Shown piece by piece: positions 34,961 to 43,564 of a stretch of 64,000 nucleotides of DNA. The translations under genes were made by a program, and so were the position numbers. A model generated the notes under the pieces. The model was not told the origin of the DNA and did not search any database. It saw only the letters and a program-made list of their open reading frames with translations. Source of the DNA: Chitinophagaceae bacterium PMP191F (lineage in GTDB: Bacteria > Bacteroidota > Bacteroidia > Chitinophagales > Chitinophagaceae); contig LGYU01000002.1 in the NCBI GenBank assembly GCA_001302245.1, forward strand, positions 124,001 to 188,000. Direction: 5' to 3'. Position 1 is the stretch's first letter, and every line of letters starts with the position of its first letter.

Positions 34961-36412
34961 ATGACGGGAGAACACCTGCTGACTCAATATGCCCTGCCCA
35001 CCGGTATGTGGGATGAAATGATGGCCTCCGGTTCCATTCGTGCTCCTTACAAAACCCTGTTGCAAACCCTTGGCAACATGTCGGTAGAAAGCCTGCAGGA
35101 AAAGGATATACAGGCTGGCGAACTATTTATGAACCAGGGTATTACTTTTACCGTATATAGCGACAATGCCGGCATTGAACGTATTTTTCCTTTCGACATT
35201 CTTCCCCGTATTATTACGCGTAAGGAATGGCAACACATTGAAGCGGGAATTAAACAACGCCTGAAAGCTCTCAATCTCTTTCTGAAAGACATTTACAACG
35301 AACAGCAGATCATAAAGGACAAAGTAATACCCGGATGGCTGATAGCCTCCTGCCCGCATTTTACACGCGAGGTATTTGGCATACAGGTTCCTTATGATAT
35401 TTACGTACATATTTCGGGCATAGACCTGATCCGTGGAGAAGATGGCACCTTCTATATCCTGGAAGATAACCTGCGCACTCCTTCCGGCGTATCGTACATG
35501 CTGGAAAACCGCGAAGTGACCAAACGATTGTTTTCAGATATGCTGGCAGCCAATCATGTGCAGATGGTTAACAATTACCCATTACTGCTGCACTCCATCC
35601 TGTTATCATTGTCGCCCCGCCCTGTCAGTCACCCTACGGTGGTATTGCTGACGCCGGGTGTATATAATTCTGCCTACTACGAACATACATTCCTGGCCAG
35701 GCAGATGGGCATTCCGCTGGTGGAAGGCAGAGATCTGCTGGTGAGCAATCATAAAGTATATATGAAAACCACACGCGGACTGGAGCAGGTGGATGTAATC
35801 TATCGCCGGATTGATGATGAATATCTTGACCCGCTCACCTTCAGGCCAGACAGTGTGTTGGGTGTGCCTGGCCTGATGGGTGCTTATCGCAGAGGTTCTG
35901 TAGCTATTATCAATGCTGTAGGCAATGGTGTGGCGGATGATAAAGCCGTATATGCTTATGTACCCGCAATGATCAAATATTACCTGAACGAAGAACCGAT
36001 ATTGCCCAATGTACCTACCTATCACATGAATGATGCTGCGTGTCGTGAGCATGTGTTCAGCAATATTGGCAATATGGTACTTAAACGTACCAATCAATCC
36101 GGCGGTTATGGTATGCTGATGGGCAATAAAGCCAGCGATGAAGAAATTAATTCCTTTAAACTTGAAGTGGAAAAAAATCCGCGCGATTTCATTGCACAGC
36201 CCATTATCAAACTGTCTACCGTTCCCTGTTTTATTGATGGTAAATTTCAGCCCCGGCATGTGGATCTACGCCCTTATGCGTTGTGTGGCCCCTCTGGTAT
36301 TGAAATTGTTCCCGGCGGCCTGACCAGGGTTGCCCTGCGGGAAGGTTCGCTGATTGTAAACTCCTCACAGGGTGGCGGCAGTAAAGATACCTGGGTTATA
36401 GATGTGGAATAG
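34961..36412 (+). CDS. Circularly permuted ATP-grasp type 2 protein
   Basis: A 483-aa protein of the DUF404/DUF407 (CP_ATPgrasp_2) family, first gene of a three-gene operon. Typical parts: MTGEHLLTQYALPTGMWDEM, FDILPRIITRKEWQHIEAGI, LNLFLKDIYNEQQIIKDKVI, RGEDGTFYILEDNLRTPSGV with ATP-site acidic residues, VIYRRIDDEYLDPLTFRPDS and LKRTNQSGGYGMLMGNKAS. The family is thought to form an amide or peptide bond on an unknown small molecule. It is nearly always followed by alpha-E and transglutaminase-like genes, exactly as here (gaps of 68 and 9 bp). Confidence 0.92.
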   Translation: MTGEHLLTQYALPTGMWDEMMASGSIRAPYKTLLQTLGNMSVESLQEKDIQAGELFMNQGITFTVYSDNAGIERIFPFDILPRIITRKEWQHIEAGIKQRLKALNLFLKDIYNEQQIIKDKVIPGWLIASCPHFTREVFGIQVPYDIYVHISGIDLIRGEDGTFYILEDNLRTPSGVSYMLENREVTKRLFSDMLAANHVQMVNNYPLLLHSILLSLSPRPVSHPTVVLLTPGVYNSAYYEHTFLARQMGIPLVEGRDLLVSNHKVYMKTTRGLEQVDVIYRRIDDEYLDPLTFRPDSVLGVPGLMGAYRRGSVAIINAVGNGVADDKAVYAYVPAMIKYYLNEEPILPNVPTYHMNDAACREHVFSNIGNMVLKRTNQSGGYGMLMGNKASDEEINSFKLEVEKNPRDFIAQPIIKLSTVPCFIDGKFQPRHVDLRPYALCGPSGIEIVPGGLTRVALREGSLIVNSSQGGGSKDTWVIDVE

Positions 36413-36480
36413 ACCACACATTGCAGCAGGCATTCGTTTTTTAATACCCCATTTGTTCAAATCAAAAGACACCATCAATA

Positions 36481-37422
36481 ATGCTAAGCCGGATTGCAGA
36501 TTCAATGTTCTGGATGAACAGGTATATGGAACGTTCGGAAGGTATGCTGCGTATGTTGCATACACACTACATGTTATCGCTGGACAAAGGTCCTTATGGC
36601 ACCAACGACTGGACCCCAGCCCTGCAGATCTTTACCGATCTGCCCGAACAGGAAATAACAGCTATGGCAGGCAATACCAGCCAGGTACTGCAACACCTGT
36701 TACTGAACACCCGTAATATCAATTCGCTGAAAGTGATACTGGGCCGGGCACGTGAAAATGCCCGAGGTATGCAGGATCATATTACCAAAGAAGTGTGGGA
36801 ACAGGTAAACCTGATGTATCACCTGATCAACAATCCCAGAACAGAAAAAAAGATCACTTCCGATGAAACCTTATCGGCCATTGATATGCTGGTACAAAAT
36901 TGTTTGCTGTATACCGGCGTAACCGATACCACCATGCCGCGCGGTATGAGCTGGAGTTTTATGAACCTTGGCAAATACATTGAAAGATGTCTGCTGACCA
37001 TTGAACTTACAGATAAACACTACAAAGCCATTAATTACGATCTGGGGCAGAACAAAGATATCCTGTACTGGCGTGGGCTTCTTTTCTCTTTATCGGGCTA
37101 TGAACTGCATCTGAAAAATTATCGCAGCACCGATTATAGCTATAATGTGGCGCATCAGCTTATCTTTAACCTGCAATTCCCCCATTCAATTATTTATTCA
37201 TTGCAACGCATAAAAAAATATCTCGACGATGCTATCAAGGAAAATAATCCTTCGGAAAAGTATAACCTGTTGAAACAGTTCGGAAGATTGTACAGCCAGG
37301 TGGAGTTTGCAGACTTTGAGTGGATCAAACGCAGCGGGCTGCCAGCCTATCTGCTGGATGTGCGCAACGAGTTATTGCAGTTCAGCCGTTCACTCAGTCA
37401 ATCATTTTTTTCTTATTCTTAA
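36481..37422 (+). CDS. Alpha-E domain protein
   Basis: A 313-aa all-helical protein of the DUF403 (alpha-E) family, with the hallmark start MLSRIADSMFWMNRYMERSE and then RENARGMQDHITKEVWEQVN, GMSWSFMNLGKYIERCLLTI and YNVAHQLIFNLQFPHSIIYS. The biochemical role is unknown. It always co-occurs with the permuted ATP-grasp protein and is assumed to work on the same product. The gene lies 68 bp after the ATP-grasp stop and 9 bp before the transglutaminase gene. Confidence 0.92.
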   Translation: MLSRIADSMFWMNRYMERSEGMLRMLHTHYMLSLDKGPYGTNDWTPALQIFTDLPEQEITAMAGNTSQVLQHLLLNTRNINSLKVILGRARENARGMQDHITKEVWEQVNLMYHLINNPRTEKKITSDETLSAIDMLVQNCLLYTGVTDTTMPRGMSWSFMNLGKYIERCLLTIELTDKHYKAINYDLGQNKDILYWRGLLFSLSGYELHLKNYRSTDYSYNVAHQLIFNLQFPHSIIYSLQRIKKYLDDAIKENNPSEKYNLLKQFGRLYSQVEFADFEWIKRSGLPAYLLDVRNELLQFSRSLSQSFFSYS

Positions 37423-37431
37423 GTTTAATAC

Positions 37432-38382
37432 ATGCCTGTTTTTAAAATTCATCATATCACCAAATACGAATACGATAATCCGGTTACCGAAAGTGTAAAC
37501 GAAGTACGTATATATCCCTACCAATCCGGCGACCAGGAAATCCTGCAACACAGTATTTCCATTACAGATCAACCGGAAATACAACAGTTCACAGACTATT
37601 GGGGCAACACAGTAGGTCAGTTCAGTCTTACACATCCGCACAAAGAACTGGTAATAGAAAGTAAACTGATTGTGCGTACCACCGCCTCTTCACAATTGCA
37701 GATCAATTTTCATAGCAACTGGCACGAGCTGAAAGAAGAACGCGAGCAACAAATGGGACTGATGGAACTGGCAGCTCCCGATCATATTACACAGCAGCCA
37801 CTTATTAACGAAATATGCGATCAATTGTTCCAGGAACGCAAAAGTGTAGCATCTGTAGTGGAAAGCTGCAGCGAATTTGTTTTCAAGCATTTTAAATACA
37901 CCAGGGGCATTACCAATATTGAAACCACCATCGACGAAATACTGGAATACAAAAGTGGTGTGTGCCAGGATTTTGCCCATCTATTGCTACAGATATTGCG
38001 TACCATGCATATCCCCTGCCGCTATGTAAGCGGTTATATCTGCCCCAACAAAAACGGTATGCGTGGCGAAGGTGCCACCCATGCATGGATAGAAGCCTGG
38101 ATACCACAATATGGCTGGGCAGGCATTGACCCCACCAATAATATCTGGATCACCAACAACCATGTAAAACTGGCTGTGGGTCGCAATTTTAAAGATTGCA
38201 GCCCTGTTCGCGGTACATTCAAAGGACCTGCTCACCAGGACCTGTATGTGTTTGTATCAGTAGGGTATGAAGATGGTCATGTGTTCAAGGCCACCAACCG
38301 GGTGCAGATGGAAAAACAACCTAAAGCTGTTGAAGAAAGTCCGGTGAGTGATTCGTTTGCATCACAACAGCAACAACAATAA
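37432..38382 (+). CDS. Transglutaminase-like cysteine protease family protein
   Basis: A 316-aa protein. The N-terminal beta domain (FKIHHITKYEYDNPVTESVN, EVRIYPYQSG) is followed by a transglutaminase core with a complete Cys-His-Asp triad: Cys178 in GVCQDFAH, His217 in THAWIEAW, Asp233 in GIDPTNN. The end is Gln-rich (SFASQQQQQ). Third gene of the ATP-grasp/alpha-E operon; such proteins probably hydrolyse or transfer amide bonds in the same unknown pathway. No signal peptide, so it is cytoplasmic. Confidence 0.92.
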   Translation: MPVFKIHHITKYEYDNPVTESVNEVRIYPYQSGDQEILQHSISITDQPEIQQFTDYWGNTVGQFSLTHPHKELVIESKLIVRTTASSQLQINFHSNWHELKEEREQQMGLMELAAPDHITQQPLINEICDQLFQERKSVASVVESCSEFVFKHFKYTRGITNIETTIDEILEYKSGVCQDFAHLLLQILRTMHIPCRYVSGYICPNKNGMRGEGATHAWIEAWIPQYGWAGIDPTNNIWITNNHVKLAVGRNFKDCSPVRGTFKGPAHQDLYVFVSVGYEDGHVFKATNRVQMEKQPKAVEESPVSDSFASQQQQQ

Positions 38383-38540
38383 TATTGCTGATTCCGGAAT
38401 TGAGGGATTTTGGAATTTCAGCTTTTTCCATGAATAATATATCCGGAAAAGCGTTATCAGATTCCCAAATCTCAAAATCATTACATCTCACTATCACAAT
38501 ATCGCCTCATTTCTCTTTACCTTGTGAAAAATCAGTAGTA

Positions 38541-38960
38541 TTGAAACCCTGTGTGTTTGTTACCACTATCATTCTTGCACTTCTGCGTCTGCCTGCGCAG
38601 GCTCAGAAAGTGGACAGTATTTTCTTTCACCTGTATACTGACAGTTTGAAAAAAGGTACTTTTAATTACATCAATGTTGATGGCAAATTATCAAACGGAC
38701 GCTGGCAACCATTAACAGGTAAAGAACTTGTTTTCACCAGTTCATATGGCTCATTTGATGGCAATAGCCTGTTTGTTGACACTGCCTGTAAAGAAGAAAA
38801 GATCATGGTCACCGCTGTTCTGAAAGCAGATACCACTATCCGTAAAACCAGCGGCATCTATATCAAAACCATGGAGCAAACTGAAAAATTAAGAACCGTG
38901 GAAGAAGTGATGCAGGGTACCAATACCTCACCTGCCGGTAAACGCAAACGTAACCAATAA
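38541..38960 (+). CDS. Small exported hypothetical protein
   Basis: A 139-aa protein. The likely start is TTG at 38541, which begins a signal peptide (LKPCVFVTTIILALLRLPAQ, cut after AQA). The open frame extends 52 codons further upstream, but that part is dispersed repeat text and non-protein-like. The mature domain (KVDSIFFHLYTDSLKKGTFN, YINVDGKLSNGRWQPLTGKE) reads as one beta domain, with a basic tail (KRKRNQ). It could be the last gene of the ATP-grasp transcript, but the 160-bp gap makes that uncertain. Function unknown. Confidence 0.65.
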   Translation: MKPCVFVTTIILALLRLPAQAQKVDSIFFHLYTDSLKKGTFNYINVDGKLSNGRWQPLTGKELVFTSSYGSFDGNSLFVDTACKEEKIMVTAVLKADTTIRKTSGIYIKTMEQTEKLRTVEEVMQGTNTSPAGKRKRNQ

Positions 38961-38963
38961 AAA

Positions 38964-38992
38964 AACCGCCATGTTATTGCAACATGACGGTT
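38964..38992. terminator. Bidirectional terminator between the exported protein and the transaldolase
   Basis: AACCGcCATGTT-ATTGC-AACATGaCGGTT, with an A-run on the left, lies between two convergent genes (stops at 38960 and 39017). Confidence 0.78.
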
Positions 38993-39016
38993 GTATAAAA
39001 TAAGAATGTTTTTGTT

Positions 39017-39670
39017 TTACATTTTCTTAGCGTCTTCCAGGAACTTAGCCAGACCGATATCAGTCAGCGGATGTTTCAGCAGACCCATGATAGGCTCCAG
39101 CGGACAAGTACAAACATCTGCACCAGCTTCAGCACATTTTACAATATGCAATGCACTGCGGATAGAAGCAGCCAGTATCTCCGTTTTAAAACCCTGGATC
39201 TGGTAAATGTGTGCAATCTGCTCAATCAGTTGAACACCATCCCAGTTACTGTCATCAATACGGCCAATGAATGGTGACACATAATTAGCACCGGCTTTGG
39301 CAGCCAGGATTGCCTGACCGGCAGAAAACACCAGCGTACAGTTGGTTTTAATACCGTTGTCAGAAAAATATTTCAGGGCTTTAACGCCGTCTTTGATCAT
39401 GGGAACTTTAACCACAATGCTGGGGTGAATGGCAGCCAGTTTCTTTCCTTCTTCAACGATCTCATTGAAGGTGGTAGACAATACTTCTGCACTTACATCG
39501 CCGCCATCTACAATCTCACAAATATCCAGATAATGTTTAGCAATAGCAGCTTCGCCTTTAATGCCTTCCTTTGCCATCAGTGACGGATTGGTAGTAACAC
39601 CATCCAGAATACCTAATGCATGCGCTTCCTTGATCTGATCAAGATTTGCTGTATCAATAAAAAATTTCAT
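39017..39670 (-). CDS. fsa: Transaldolase / fructose-6-phosphate aldolase family protein
   Basis: A 217-aa TIM-barrel enzyme of the short TalC/FSA subfamily. Schiff-base Lys88 is in IVVKVPMIKDG (E. coli FSA Lys85). Other motifs: FIDTANLDQIKEA and GVTTNPSLMAKEG at the front, CTLVFSAGQAILAAKAGANY, SPFIGRIDD and the end LTDIGLAKFLEDAKKM. The length excludes the long transaldolases. The reaction is sedoheptulose-7-P/fructose-6-P transaldol transfer or fructose-6-P cleavage. The family cannot be split on sequence alone, so the symbol is provisional. Monocistronic. Confidence 0.92.
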   Translation of the reverse strand: MKFFIDTANLDQIKEAHALGILDGVTTNPSLMAKEGIKGEAAIAKHYLDICEIVDGGDVSAEVLSTTFNEIVEEGKKLAAIHPSIVVKVPMIKDGVKALKYFSDNGIKTNCTLVFSAGQAILAAKAGANYVSPFIGRIDDSNWDGVQLIEQIAHIYQIQGFKTEILAASIRSALHIVKCAEAGADVCTCPLEPIMGLLKHPLTDIGLAKFLEDAKKM

Positions 39671-39759
39671 GGTGAAAATTTGAAATTTGAAGATGTACTT
39701 TTCTTGCGAGGGTCGAAGTTAAACAATTTCGGGTGGATCATCTTCAAAAAAAGAAAAAA

Positions 39760-39853
39760 GGCAGGCTGAATACATCGCACCGCTACAACCACCTACCCTT
39801 GCTACCTTCCGGTCCTGGGGGATTCAGCAGGAGCTGGTCGTGTATGACCTGCC
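39760..39853 (-). ncRNA. ffs: Signal recognition particle RNA (4.5S type)
   Basis: The minus strand folds as a hairpin with closing arms GGCAGG (39853-39848) and CCTGCC (39765-39760). It contains the Ffh-binding apical part CCAGGACCGGAAGGTAGCAA and the matching internal-loop sequences of bacterial small SRP RNA. Length about 94 nt. A run of Ts follows on the transcript (39745-39759 A-rich on the plus strand). A TATCTTTG promoter box sits just upstream. It works with Ffh and FtsY in membrane-protein targeting. Confidence 0.93.
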
Positions 39854-39857
39854 GCCG

Positions 39858-39865
39858 CAAAGATA
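39858..39865 (-). promoter_or_regulatory. SRP RNA -7 promoter box
   Basis: TATCTTTG on the minus strand, four nucleotides before the RNA's first paired base, with a CTTTC stretch about 20 nt further upstream. Confidence 0.65.
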
Positions 39866-40058
39866 AGGGAAAATTAATACGGGAAGAAAGAAGAATTGAA
39901 AAAAGAAAAAAATAGTGAATGGTGGGCATGAGACATAAATCTTGAGTCGTGAGTATACTCTCTGCTATATTTGTTCACCCCCTCGTAGTTCAAAGCCCGT
40001 AGCTTTTTCAAACTTCTGGCATTCTCTTACACCTTGAACCTTCCATCCTGCACCTTCA

Positions 40059-41342
40059 TTACCTCATCCTACTTGTCAATGAATTGATCACCGATAAACC
40101 AATCAACTCATCAGAACGGCCGGTAAGTGACCTGTAATACACCAGTACAATATAATTATTCTCTGTTTCCCAGCTATTACCTTCTGTGAAGTTGAAGGAA
40201 GCTGTTCTTTTATTGCTGGAAGCATTGCGATCCAGTGTAACGTATGAGTAGTCATAATACCCTTGCTTCATGAACAGGGCTTTTTCGTACACACCTTTGT
40301 CTTCGTTAAATACCATTTTAAAAGAATCGGCCAAGTTGTAGCCGGTCAGTTTGCCAAAAAGAAAAATGTCTTTATCTGCATACGGCTGGTTACCCGGTGG
40401 TATATACGTAAAACGTACCGTAGCGTAATCAGTTTGCCAGAACGGGTTGATGCTTTCTGTGGTTTCAATAGAATACCATCCGTCATTATCGCGGTAAAAA
40501 TTGTATGACAACTGTGGTCTCGGTACATCAGCTTTTACAAAGATCTCGGTGGCAGTGGTAGAATAATTGGCGCGCTCAACCCTGTCGCTTTGCAAACGAA
40601 AACTGCGCAGGTTGATCCAGCGCCATTCTTTTCCTCCGGGAAATACTGCATCACTTTCGGTATTATACTCCATTACATTACGTACAAAAAAAGTAGGACG
40701 TATACCCGTAATAGCATTATCCCAACGCCAGTTTTGCAACAAAACCGTTTTTACCTGTTGAAACTGGTTGGTAATATTCAGTTGTTCGTTCAGACTCACC
40801 TTAAACTGTACTTTCTGATGCGTGCGGAAAAGCTCGCTGTTAAAAGGTTGCTGTATCATGGCCGCAATGACCGATTTATCTTCCAGCACCAGCAAACGGC
40901 GGGTGAAAACAGTTTGTGCAGTATCTCCGTTCAGGAACACACGCAGAATATAATTGCCCGAACGCGAAGGCACACAATTCTGCTCGGGCAGAGTAGCCTG
41001 GTAATGAGTATAGCGGGTGTAGGCAATAGAAGAAATACGGTATGTATTGATCCGCTGCTGGGCAAACCCTCTGATAAAATCAAAGTTATTCAGCATGGAA
41101 GGAGTCCAGTCTGCATCACACAACTGGAAAGTGTAATAATAACTCTTTATATTGGCGTCCAGATCGTCAAAATGCAGTTCAACACGGTCGCTGCTGTTCA
41201 GTCTGATCACAGGATAGCCCAATTGGTTTCCATAAGAATACAATTGTGCGGATTTGATGTTCGGAACAAAAACAGCTTCCGGTATTTGTGCCCGCAACTG
41301 CAGTACCGCCACAGTCAACAGGCCGAACAGGGCATATTTCAT
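40059..41342 (-). CDS. Type IX secretion system plug protein (DUF5103 family)
   Basis: A 427-aa protein with a signal peptide (MKYALFGLLTVAVLQLRAQI). The DUF5103/T9SS-plug family marks are YVIRLNSSDRVELHFDDLDA-type opening strands (here YPVIRLNSSDRVELHFDDLD), YYYTFQLCDADWTPSMLNNF, IRGFAQQRINTYRISS, GNYILRVFLNGDTAQTVFTR and YYDYSYVTLDR near the end. Plug proteins close the translocon pore of the T9SS in the outer membrane. The gene stands alone and is divergent from the permease gene at 41426. Confidence 0.88.
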   Translation of the reverse strand: MKYALFGLLTVAVLQLRAQIPEAVFVPNIKSAQLYSYGNQLGYPVIRLNSSDRVELHFDDLDANIKSYYYTFQLCDADWTPSMLNNFDFIRGFAQQRINTYRISSIAYTRYTHYQATLPEQNCVPSRSGNYILRVFLNGDTAQTVFTRRLLVLEDKSVIAAMIQQPFNSELFRTHQKVQFKVSLNEQLNITNQFQQVKTVLLQNWRWDNAITGIRPTFFVRNVMEYNTESDAVFPGGKEWRWINLRSFRLQSDRVERANYSTTATEIFVKADVPRPQLSYNFYRDNDGWYSIETTESINPFWQTDYATVRFTYIPPGNQPYADKDIFLFGKLTGYNLADSFKMVFNEDKGVYEKALFMKQGYYDYSYVTLDRNASSNKRTASFNFTEGNSWETENNYIVLVYYRSLTGRSDELIGLSVINSLTSRMR

Positions 41343-41425
41343 ACTGTAATGTTAACATAAAAAAATAAAAAACTTTTACAGATTCTGCCCCAGCGGCTAT
41401 TTTTGAGCATTAAATACCATACCGA

Positions 41426-42655
41426 TTGAATATCTCAACATTCATAGCCCGTCGTATTGCATTTAACCGGCAAAAATCCTTTTCACGGTTTGTAATTCGT
41501 TTATCGGTAGGTGCTACCATTATCAGTGTGACGGTAATGATCGTTACCCTGGCTTTTACCAGTGGTTTCCAGGAAACCATCAGTCGTAAAATTTTCAGTT
41601 TCTGGGGACATATCCGTATCCAGAGCTTTGAATCAGCACGTGTTGCCATTGCAGAAGAAACGCCCATCCGCAAAAATGATTCTGTACAACGGCTGCCATC
41701 CATTAATCCGGCCATTAAGAATGTACAGGCCTTTGCCACCAAAAATGCCATTCTCAAAACTTCTGAAACCATTGAAGGAGTATTGTTCAAAGGCGTGGAA
41801 AAACAATATGGTTTCAACAATCTCAGCAGCTTTCTGGTAGAAGGCCGGTGGGTACAATTTACCGACAGTGGTTACAGCGACGAGATCAACCTGTCTTCCT
41901 ATACAGCATCGCAACTAAAATTGAAAGTAAATGACAAAGTACTGATCTATTTTATACAACCCGGTGCGCCCCCACGTCCGCGTAAACTGACTGTGGCCGG
42001 CATTTTCAAAACAGGCATTGAAGATTACGACAAACTGATTGCTATTGGTGATCTGAAACTGATACAACGTCTGAACAACTGGGAACCAGACCAGATAGGC
42101 GGCTACGAAATATTCCTGCATGATTACCGGCAGATGGATAATGTGAGCGAAGCCATCATTCCTTACCTGCCGCTGGGTTTGCAAAGCAGTACCACCAAAG
42201 AGATCTATCCTTATATTTTTGACTGGCTGGCCCTGCAGAATAAAACCATTTTTATAGTACTGGCTATTATGATCGCTATAGCTGTTCTGAACCTCATCAC
42301 CTGTTTGCTGATACTGGTACTGGAACGCACACGTATGATCGGTGTTTTAAAAGCTGTAGGTGCCCGAAACATTACGGTTCAGAAAATATTCCTGTACCAG
42401 GGCATGGTCATTACGTTTGCGGGATTATTATTGGGTAATTTTATCGGGCTGGCATTGTGCTGGCTGCAGGACCACTATGGTTTTATCACCCTGCCTGAAG
42501 ATGCCTATTATATTTCCAAGGCCGCTGTAAACGTAGTGTGGTGGCAGATTGTGCTGGTTAACCTGGGTACTTTCCTTATTTGTTTCCTGGTATTACTGAT
42601 CCCCACCATCATTGTAAAAAAAGTACAACCGGTGAAGGCTATCAGGTTTAGTTAG
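41426..42655 (+). CDS. FtsX-like ABC transporter permease (LolC/LolE type)
   Basis: A 409-aa inner-membrane protein that appears to start with TTG (41426). Topology: one N-terminal helix (RLSVGATIISVTVMIVTLAF), a large periplasmic domain (about 60-270), then three C-terminal helices (FIVLAIMIAIAVLNLITCLL, MVITFAGLLLGNFIGLALCW, IVLVNLGTFLICFLVLLIP). The KAVGARNITVQKIFLYQGM coupling motif is clear. This is the lipoprotein-releasing LolC/E family, or a related MacB-like exporter. The ATPase gene is not adjacent. It is divergent from the T9SS plug gene, with 83 bp between starts. Confidence 0.88.
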   Translation: MNISTFIARRIAFNRQKSFSRFVIRLSVGATIISVTVMIVTLAFTSGFQETISRKIFSFWGHIRIQSFESARVAIAEETPIRKNDSVQRLPSINPAIKNVQAFATKNAILKTSETIEGVLFKGVEKQYGFNNLSSFLVEGRWVQFTDSGYSDEINLSSYTASQLKLKVNDKVLIYFIQPGAPPRPRKLTVAGIFKTGIEDYDKLIAIGDLKLIQRLNNWEPDQIGGYEIFLHDYRQMDNVSEAIIPYLPLGLQSSTTKEIYPYIFDWLALQNKTIFIVLAIMIAIAVLNLITCLLILVLERTRMIGVLKAVGARNITVQKIFLYQGMVITFAGLLLGNFIGLALCWLQDHYGFITLPEDAYYISKAAVNVVWWQIVLVNLGTFLICFLVLLIPTIIVKKVQPVKAIRFS

Positions 42656-42659
42656 AGGG

Positions 42660-42810
42660 ATTTAATTTGAGAATGTGGTAATTGGAAAATAAGTGCCTGA
42701 TGATTTGAGGGCTGAATGGTTTGATTGTTGTTAACCGCTGCGGAATTTGAGCGACGAGCAAGAACAGCAGCCAGCACTCAACATTGACTATTCACCACCA
42801 CTATTCATAC
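42660..42810. repeat. Dispersed degenerate intergenic repeat B-related text
   Basis: Same word order as 22660-22806 and 27900-28080 (aatttgagaatgtggtaat, tgattgttgttaaccgctgc, gacgagcaagaacagcagcc). It lies between two convergent genes. Confidence 0.65.
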
Positions 42811-42817
42811 CTCCTCC

Positions 42818-43543
42818 CTATCCCACCAAATGCGACAAAATAATACCTGTGGCTACTGCAGCATTCAATGATTCTGCAGCTCCTTTACGCGGGATGGTGA
42901 TCCGATGTCTTGCTTTTGACAATACTGCATCGCTGATACCTTTCGACTCGTTACCAATTACGATCATTCCCCCGGTAATGGTTGATACCTTGTGTAAGGG
43001 TGTACCATTCAGTGCCGCTGCATACACTTCCAGTGAAGGGTTTTCCTGTAAAAATGTCGCCAGTTCTTCGTACACTATCTGCACGCGGCTGATACTGCCC
43101 ATGGTTGACTGAACTACCTTGGGGCTGAACACATCGGTGCAGTCTTTACCGGCAATAATAGTGGTAATACCAAACCAGTCCGCGCAACGGATAATGGTAC
43201 CCATATTGCCGGGATCCTGGATAGTATCTAACCCCAGGCAAAGGGTTACTGGTTGTACCGGGAATACAGGTTTTGAAAATATACCCACCACCTGGTTGGG
43301 TGTTTGCATAAAAGACAGGCGTTCCAGCTCTTTTTCATCTACTTCCGTTATTTCCGCAGCAGGCGTTACCGGCTGTTGGCGAAGCCAGCCAGCTACCGCA
43401 AACAACTGCCGTACCTGCACATTGGGTGCGCTTAATAGTTCGTTAATTATCTTGGGGCCTTCCGCCACAAACACACTATCCTGATCACGCTGACGTTTCT
43501 GGCTTAAACTTTGGATATATTTTACCTGCGATTTCACTAACAT
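42818..43543 (-). CDS. TrmH/SpoU family RNA methyltransferase
   Basis: A 241-aa 2'-O-ribose methyltransferase. The N-terminal substrate-binding domain (MLVKSQVKYIQSLSQKRQRD, SVFVAEGPKIINELL) is followed by the SPOUT knot. Motif 1 is DPGNMGTIIRCADWFG, motif 2 is MIVIGNESKGISDAVL, and motif 3 is KGAAESLNAAVATGIILSHL. The target is a tRNA or rRNA; 23S G2251-type (RlmB-like) members have this length, but it cannot be fixed here. Only 21 bp separate its start from that of the divergent TamL-like gene, so their promoters must overlap. Confidence 0.93.
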   Translation of the reverse strand: MLVKSQVKYIQSLSQKRQRDQDSVFVAEGPKIINELLSAPNVQVRQLFAVAGWLRQQPVTPAAEITEVDEKELERLSFMQTPNQVVGIFSKPVFPVQPVTLCLGLDTIQDPGNMGTIIRCADWFGITTIIAGKDCTDVFSPKVVQSTMGSISRVQIVYEELATFLQENPSLEVYAAALNGTPLHKVSTITGGMIVIGNESKGISDAVLSKARHRITIPRKGAAESLNAAVATGIILSHLVG

Positions 43544-43564
43544 TGCACTTCGTTTTAATAAGAT

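Noticed and set aside
40590-41360. A 256-codon plus-strand frame antisense to the T9SS plug gene
   Set aside because: It lies entirely over a well-supported gene and shows no domain or start signal.
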